64,000 nucleotides of DNA. Origin: Bacteroidota bacterium (GTDB lineage: Bacteria; Bacteroidota; Bacteroidia; Flavobacteriales; Flavobacteriaceae). Positions 61,728-64,000 of this stretch are shown piece by piece. The translations under genes and the position numbers were made by a program. The stretch's first letter is position 1. Every line of letters starts with the position of its first letter. The DNA is taken from NCBI GenBank assembly GCA_023386585.1, contig JAEWJM010000009.1:62001-126000 (forward strand), given 5' to 3'. Under the pieces are notes generated by a model. It saw only the letters and a program-made list of their open reading frames with translations, did no database searches and had not been told where the DNA came from.

Positions 61728-63083
61728 ATGCGAACACATTTTATTGCCATTGGCGGAAGCGCGATGCATAACCTTGCCTTGGCACTACACGATAAAGGAT
61801 ACAATGTCACCGGAAGTGACGATGCCATTTTTGAACCTTCACGCAGCCGACTTCATAAAAAAGGGCTTCTTCCTGCCGAGCTTGGTTGGTTTCCCGAGAA
61901 AATCACCTCCGATATTGAAGCCGTGATCCTCGGAATGCACGCAAAAGCCGACAATCCCGAATTGCTTCGCGCGCATGAACTCGGGCTACCGATCTATTCG
62001 TATCCGGAATTCCTTTACGAACAGTCGAAAAACAAAACGCGCGTGGTCATCGGCGGGTCGCACGGGAAAACAACTATTACTTCGATGATTTTACATGTGA
62101 TGAAATACCATCACATTGACGTTGATTTTATGGTTGGCGCACAGTTGGAAGGTTTCGATAATATGGTACACCTCACTGCCGAAAATGATTTTATCGTACT
62201 TGAAGGCGATGAATATTTATCCTCGGCAATGGACCGCCGACCGAAATTCCATCTTTACCAGCCGAATATTGCTTTGATCAGCGGTATCGCGTGGGATCAC
62301 ATCAATGTTTTCCCAACGTATGAAAATTACGTAGATCAGTTTAAAATCTTCATTGAAAAGATCACCAACGGCGGAATCTTGATTTACAACGCCGAAGATA
62401 CTGAAGTGAAGAAAATCGCGGAAGAAGCCACGAATGCCATCCGGAAATTGCCCTATACAACTCCGCACTATTCCGTGCGCGACGGAGTAACAATGCTTGC
62501 AACGCCCGAAGGCGATATGCCAATCGAAATCTTCGGCGGCCATAACCTGAACAATCTTGCCGGAGCGAAATGGGTTTGCCAGAACATGGGAGTCGACGAA
62601 GCCGATTTCTACCAAGCGATTCCAACTTTTAAAGGTGCTTCGAAACGTCTTGAAAAGATTGGATCGGGCAAGAACCGCGTCGCTTATAAGGATTTTGCGC
62701 ATTCGCCCAGCAAGGTTTCCGCAACTACGCGCGCCGTTCGCGAGCAATATCCCGATAGGAAACTTATTGCGTGTCTTGAACTGCATACTTATAGCAGCCT
62801 CAATCCCGATTTTCTGAAGGAATATGAAGGCGCTTTGGATGCTGCCGATGTGGCTGTTGTTTTTTATTCGCCCGAAGCGGTGAAAATCAAAAAACTCGAC
62901 GCGATTTCTTATGAGCAGATCGAGAAGGCATTTAACAGGAACGATTTGGCAATCTACACCAATCCCGACGATTTCAAAAATTACCTTTTTAATCTCGATC
63001 TCGACAACTCGGCTTTGCTGCTGATGAGTTCCGGGAATTATGGCGGACTCAATTTTGACGATGTCCGCGAGCTGATGAAATAA
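61728..63083 (+). CDS. mpl: UDP-N-acetylmuramate:L-alanyl-gamma-D-glutamyl-meso-diaminopimelate ligase (Mpl-type Mur ligase)
   Basis: Attaches recycled murein tripeptide to UDP-MurNAc in the cytoplasm. 451 aa: N-terminal Rossmann segment FIAIGGSAMHNLALALHDKG, ATP site GGSHGKTTITSM (110-116), FIVLEGDEYLSSAMDRRPKF, ISGIAWDHINVFP and GGHNLNNLAGA, then the C-terminal domain with KDFAHSPSKVSATTRAVRE. The short EGDEY...D pattern is typical of Mpl rather than MurC. The start follows the TPR stop with no gap. Confidence 0.93.
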   Translation: MRTHFIAIGGSAMHNLALALHDKGYNVTGSDDAIFEPSRSRLHKKGLLPAELGWFPEKITSDIEAVILGMHAKADNPELLRAHELGLPIYSYPEFLYEQSKNKTRVVIGGSHGKTTITSMILHVMKYHHIDVDFMVGAQLEGFDNMVHLTAENDFIVLEGDEYLSSAMDRRPKFHLYQPNIALISGIAWDHINVFPTYENYVDQFKIFIEKITNGGILIYNAEDTEVKKIAEEATNAIRKLPYTTPHYSVRDGVTMLATPEGDMPIEIFGGHNLNNLAGAKWVCQNMGVDEADFYQAIPTFKGASKRLEKIGSGKNRVAYKDFAHSPSKVSATTRAVREQYPDRKLIACLELHTYSSLNPDFLKEYEGALDAADVAVVFYSPEAVKIKKLDAISYEQIEKAFNRNDLAIYTNPDDFKNYLFNLDLDNSALLLMSSGNYGGLNFDDVRELMK

Positions 63084-63122
63084 TTTTAATATACGCCATG
63101 CAAACAATTAAACGCCATACAA

Positions 63123-63818
63123 ATGTCAGAAGTAACTCCATTCCCAATCCGAAACTGGTTCGAAGATGACCGGCCGCGGGAAAAACTCGTATTAAAAGGA
63201 AAATCTGCACTCACCGATGCAGAGCTGCTTGCGATCCTCATTGGGTCGGGAAGTCGAAACGAAACCGCAGTCGGGCTCAGCCAGCGCATGTTGGCCTGCT
63301 CCGGGAACAACCTGAATCTATTTGGGAAACTTTCGCTGAAGCAACTGATGCAATACAAGGGAATCGGTGAAGCCAAGGCGATTACCATTCTCGCCGCGAT
63401 GGAACTCGGAAGGCGTCGTCGTGCATCCGAAGCGGCCGTACTGCAAAAAATCACATCGAGCAAATCGGTTTTCGAATTGATGCAGCCCATTCTCGGCGAG
63501 CTTCCGCACGAGGAATTCTGGATCTTATACCTGAACAACTCGAATAAAGTCATTCTTTCCTCGCAGCTCAGCAAAGGCGGAATTACCGGAACCGTGGTTG
63601 ATGTTCGGATTGCATTTAAAGTGGCCATCGAGCAAAACGCGACCGGGGTAATATTGGTCCACAATCATCCTTCCGGCACTTTGGTCGCAAGCGATGCTGA
63701 CAAGCAGATTACTAAAAAACTGAAACTGGCGGGTGAACATCTCGATGTTAAAGTCCTCGACCACGTAATCGTCACCGAAACCAACTATTTCAGTTTTGCA
63801 GATGAAGGAATATTATAA
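63123..63818 (+). CDS. radC: RadC family (MPN/JAB) protein
   Basis: 231 aa. N-terminal helix-hairpin-helix region (DAELLAILIGSGSRN, LMQYKGIGEAKAITILAAME), then the JAMM metal motif HNHPSG-x6-SDAD with the upstream Glu in ELPHEEFW. Family length and layout are normal. The historical link to DNA repair is weak; it is more likely a nuclease- or peptidase-like MPN protein. Confidence 0.95.
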   Translation: MSEVTPFPIRNWFEDDRPREKLVLKGKSALTDAELLAILIGSGSRNETAVGLSQRMLACSGNNLNLFGKLSLKQLMQYKGIGEAKAITILAAMELGRRRRASEAAVLQKITSSKSVFELMQPILGELPHEEFWILYLNNSNKVILSSQLSKGGITGTVVDVRIAFKVAIEQNATGVILVHNHPSGTLVASDADKQITKKLKLAGEHLDVKVLDHVIVTETNYFSFADEGIL

Positions 63819-63840
63819 AAAAAAGCGGCAAAAGCCGCTA
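63819..63840. terminator. bidirectional terminator
   Basis: AGCGGC-AAAA-GCCGCT directly after the radC stop; on the minus strand it is followed by eight Ts and so ends the gene at 63844. Confidence 0.82.
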
Positions 63841-63843
63841 GTA

Positions 63844-64000
63844 TCAGTGCGCCGGATGCATATTCGGCAACGTATCGGCCAACCACGACCAGAGGTTTCT
63901 GCCCTGGAAAAGCCGGTTGATCCCGACGATTGGCGGAAAGGTAGGTGCCGGCGGTGTCGCTTTGTTTAATTCCGACAAAAAGGCCTGATGCAACGTTTCA
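63844..64000 (-). CDS. unidentified protein, C-terminal part only
   Basis: A frame open from the window edge to a TGA at 63844-63846 encodes about 51 residues ending GRNLWSWLADTLPNMHPAH. A terminator follows it properly, which supports a real gene running off the window. I do not recognise the family. Confidence 0.5.
   Translation of the reverse strand, partial: ETLHQAFLSELNKATPPAPTFPPIVGINRLFQGRNLWSWLADTLPNMHPAH

Overview
The window looks like chromosome of a Flavobacteriaceae member, probably Flavobacterium or a close relative. The signs are four proteins with type IX secretion (T9SS) C-terminal signals, promoters of the TAnnTTTG kind, a DUF6520 peptide, an S46 dipeptidyl-peptidase, a group III truncated hemoglobin and a MlaEF pair. 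No plasmid or phage structural genes are seen.

Layout. (1) Positions 1 to about 13.9 kb are visibly more AT-rich than the rest and have an accessory character: a truncated TcmP gene with its three-Cys-motif partner, an SBBP/T9SS protein and a lipoprotein, an IS110 remnant that runs into the 5' end of an S9 peptidase gene, a MauE-propeller/DUF6520 pair under an AraC-type regulator, a CoiA-like nuclease and a tyrosine recombinase. The recombinase lies beside tRNA-Val(UAC), so this stretch is probably one side of an integrated island. (2) 14-26 kb is core housekeeping: folC and tonB, Glu dehydrogenase, anmK, acyl-CoA dehydrogenase, an SDR, a SprT-like protein, manC and a large T9SS type B protein. 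(3) 25-34 kb holds mlaFE, a thioredoxin-like protein, a glycosyltransferase and methyltransferase pair, a FabH-like ketosynthase, truncated hemoglobin and gcvP. (4) 34-47.6 kb holds a UbiA-like membrane protein, a repeat-rich 670-bp gap, dcp, purEK, tRNA-Leu(CAG), small lipoprotein and hydrophilic proteins, an orphan response regulator, hpt-adk-CNNM, obgE and an S46 peptidase. (5) 47.6-60.7 kb is filled by two giant T9SS surface or secreted proteins (2422 and 1772 codons) that share a homologous C-terminal module of about 570 residues. (6) 61-64 kb holds a TPR protein, mpl, radC and the end of an unidentified gene.

How genes work together. mlaF-mlaE form a lipid-transport ABC core; purE-purK act consecutively in purine synthesis; hpt and adk are both in purine salvage; anmK and mpl are both murein-recycling functions, though far apart. 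The T9SS proteins depend on a secretion machine encoded elsewhere.

The least explained content is the MauE-propeller plus small Cys-containing exported peptide unit; the TcmP/three-Cys pair at the island edge; a dispersed modular repeat with five copies whose flanks are conserved but whose inner palindrome changes; a 115-bp block repeated 291 bp apart in a gene-free gap; and an IS110-made chimeric start for a secreted peptidase. All calls come from reading the sequence; no database search was possible.
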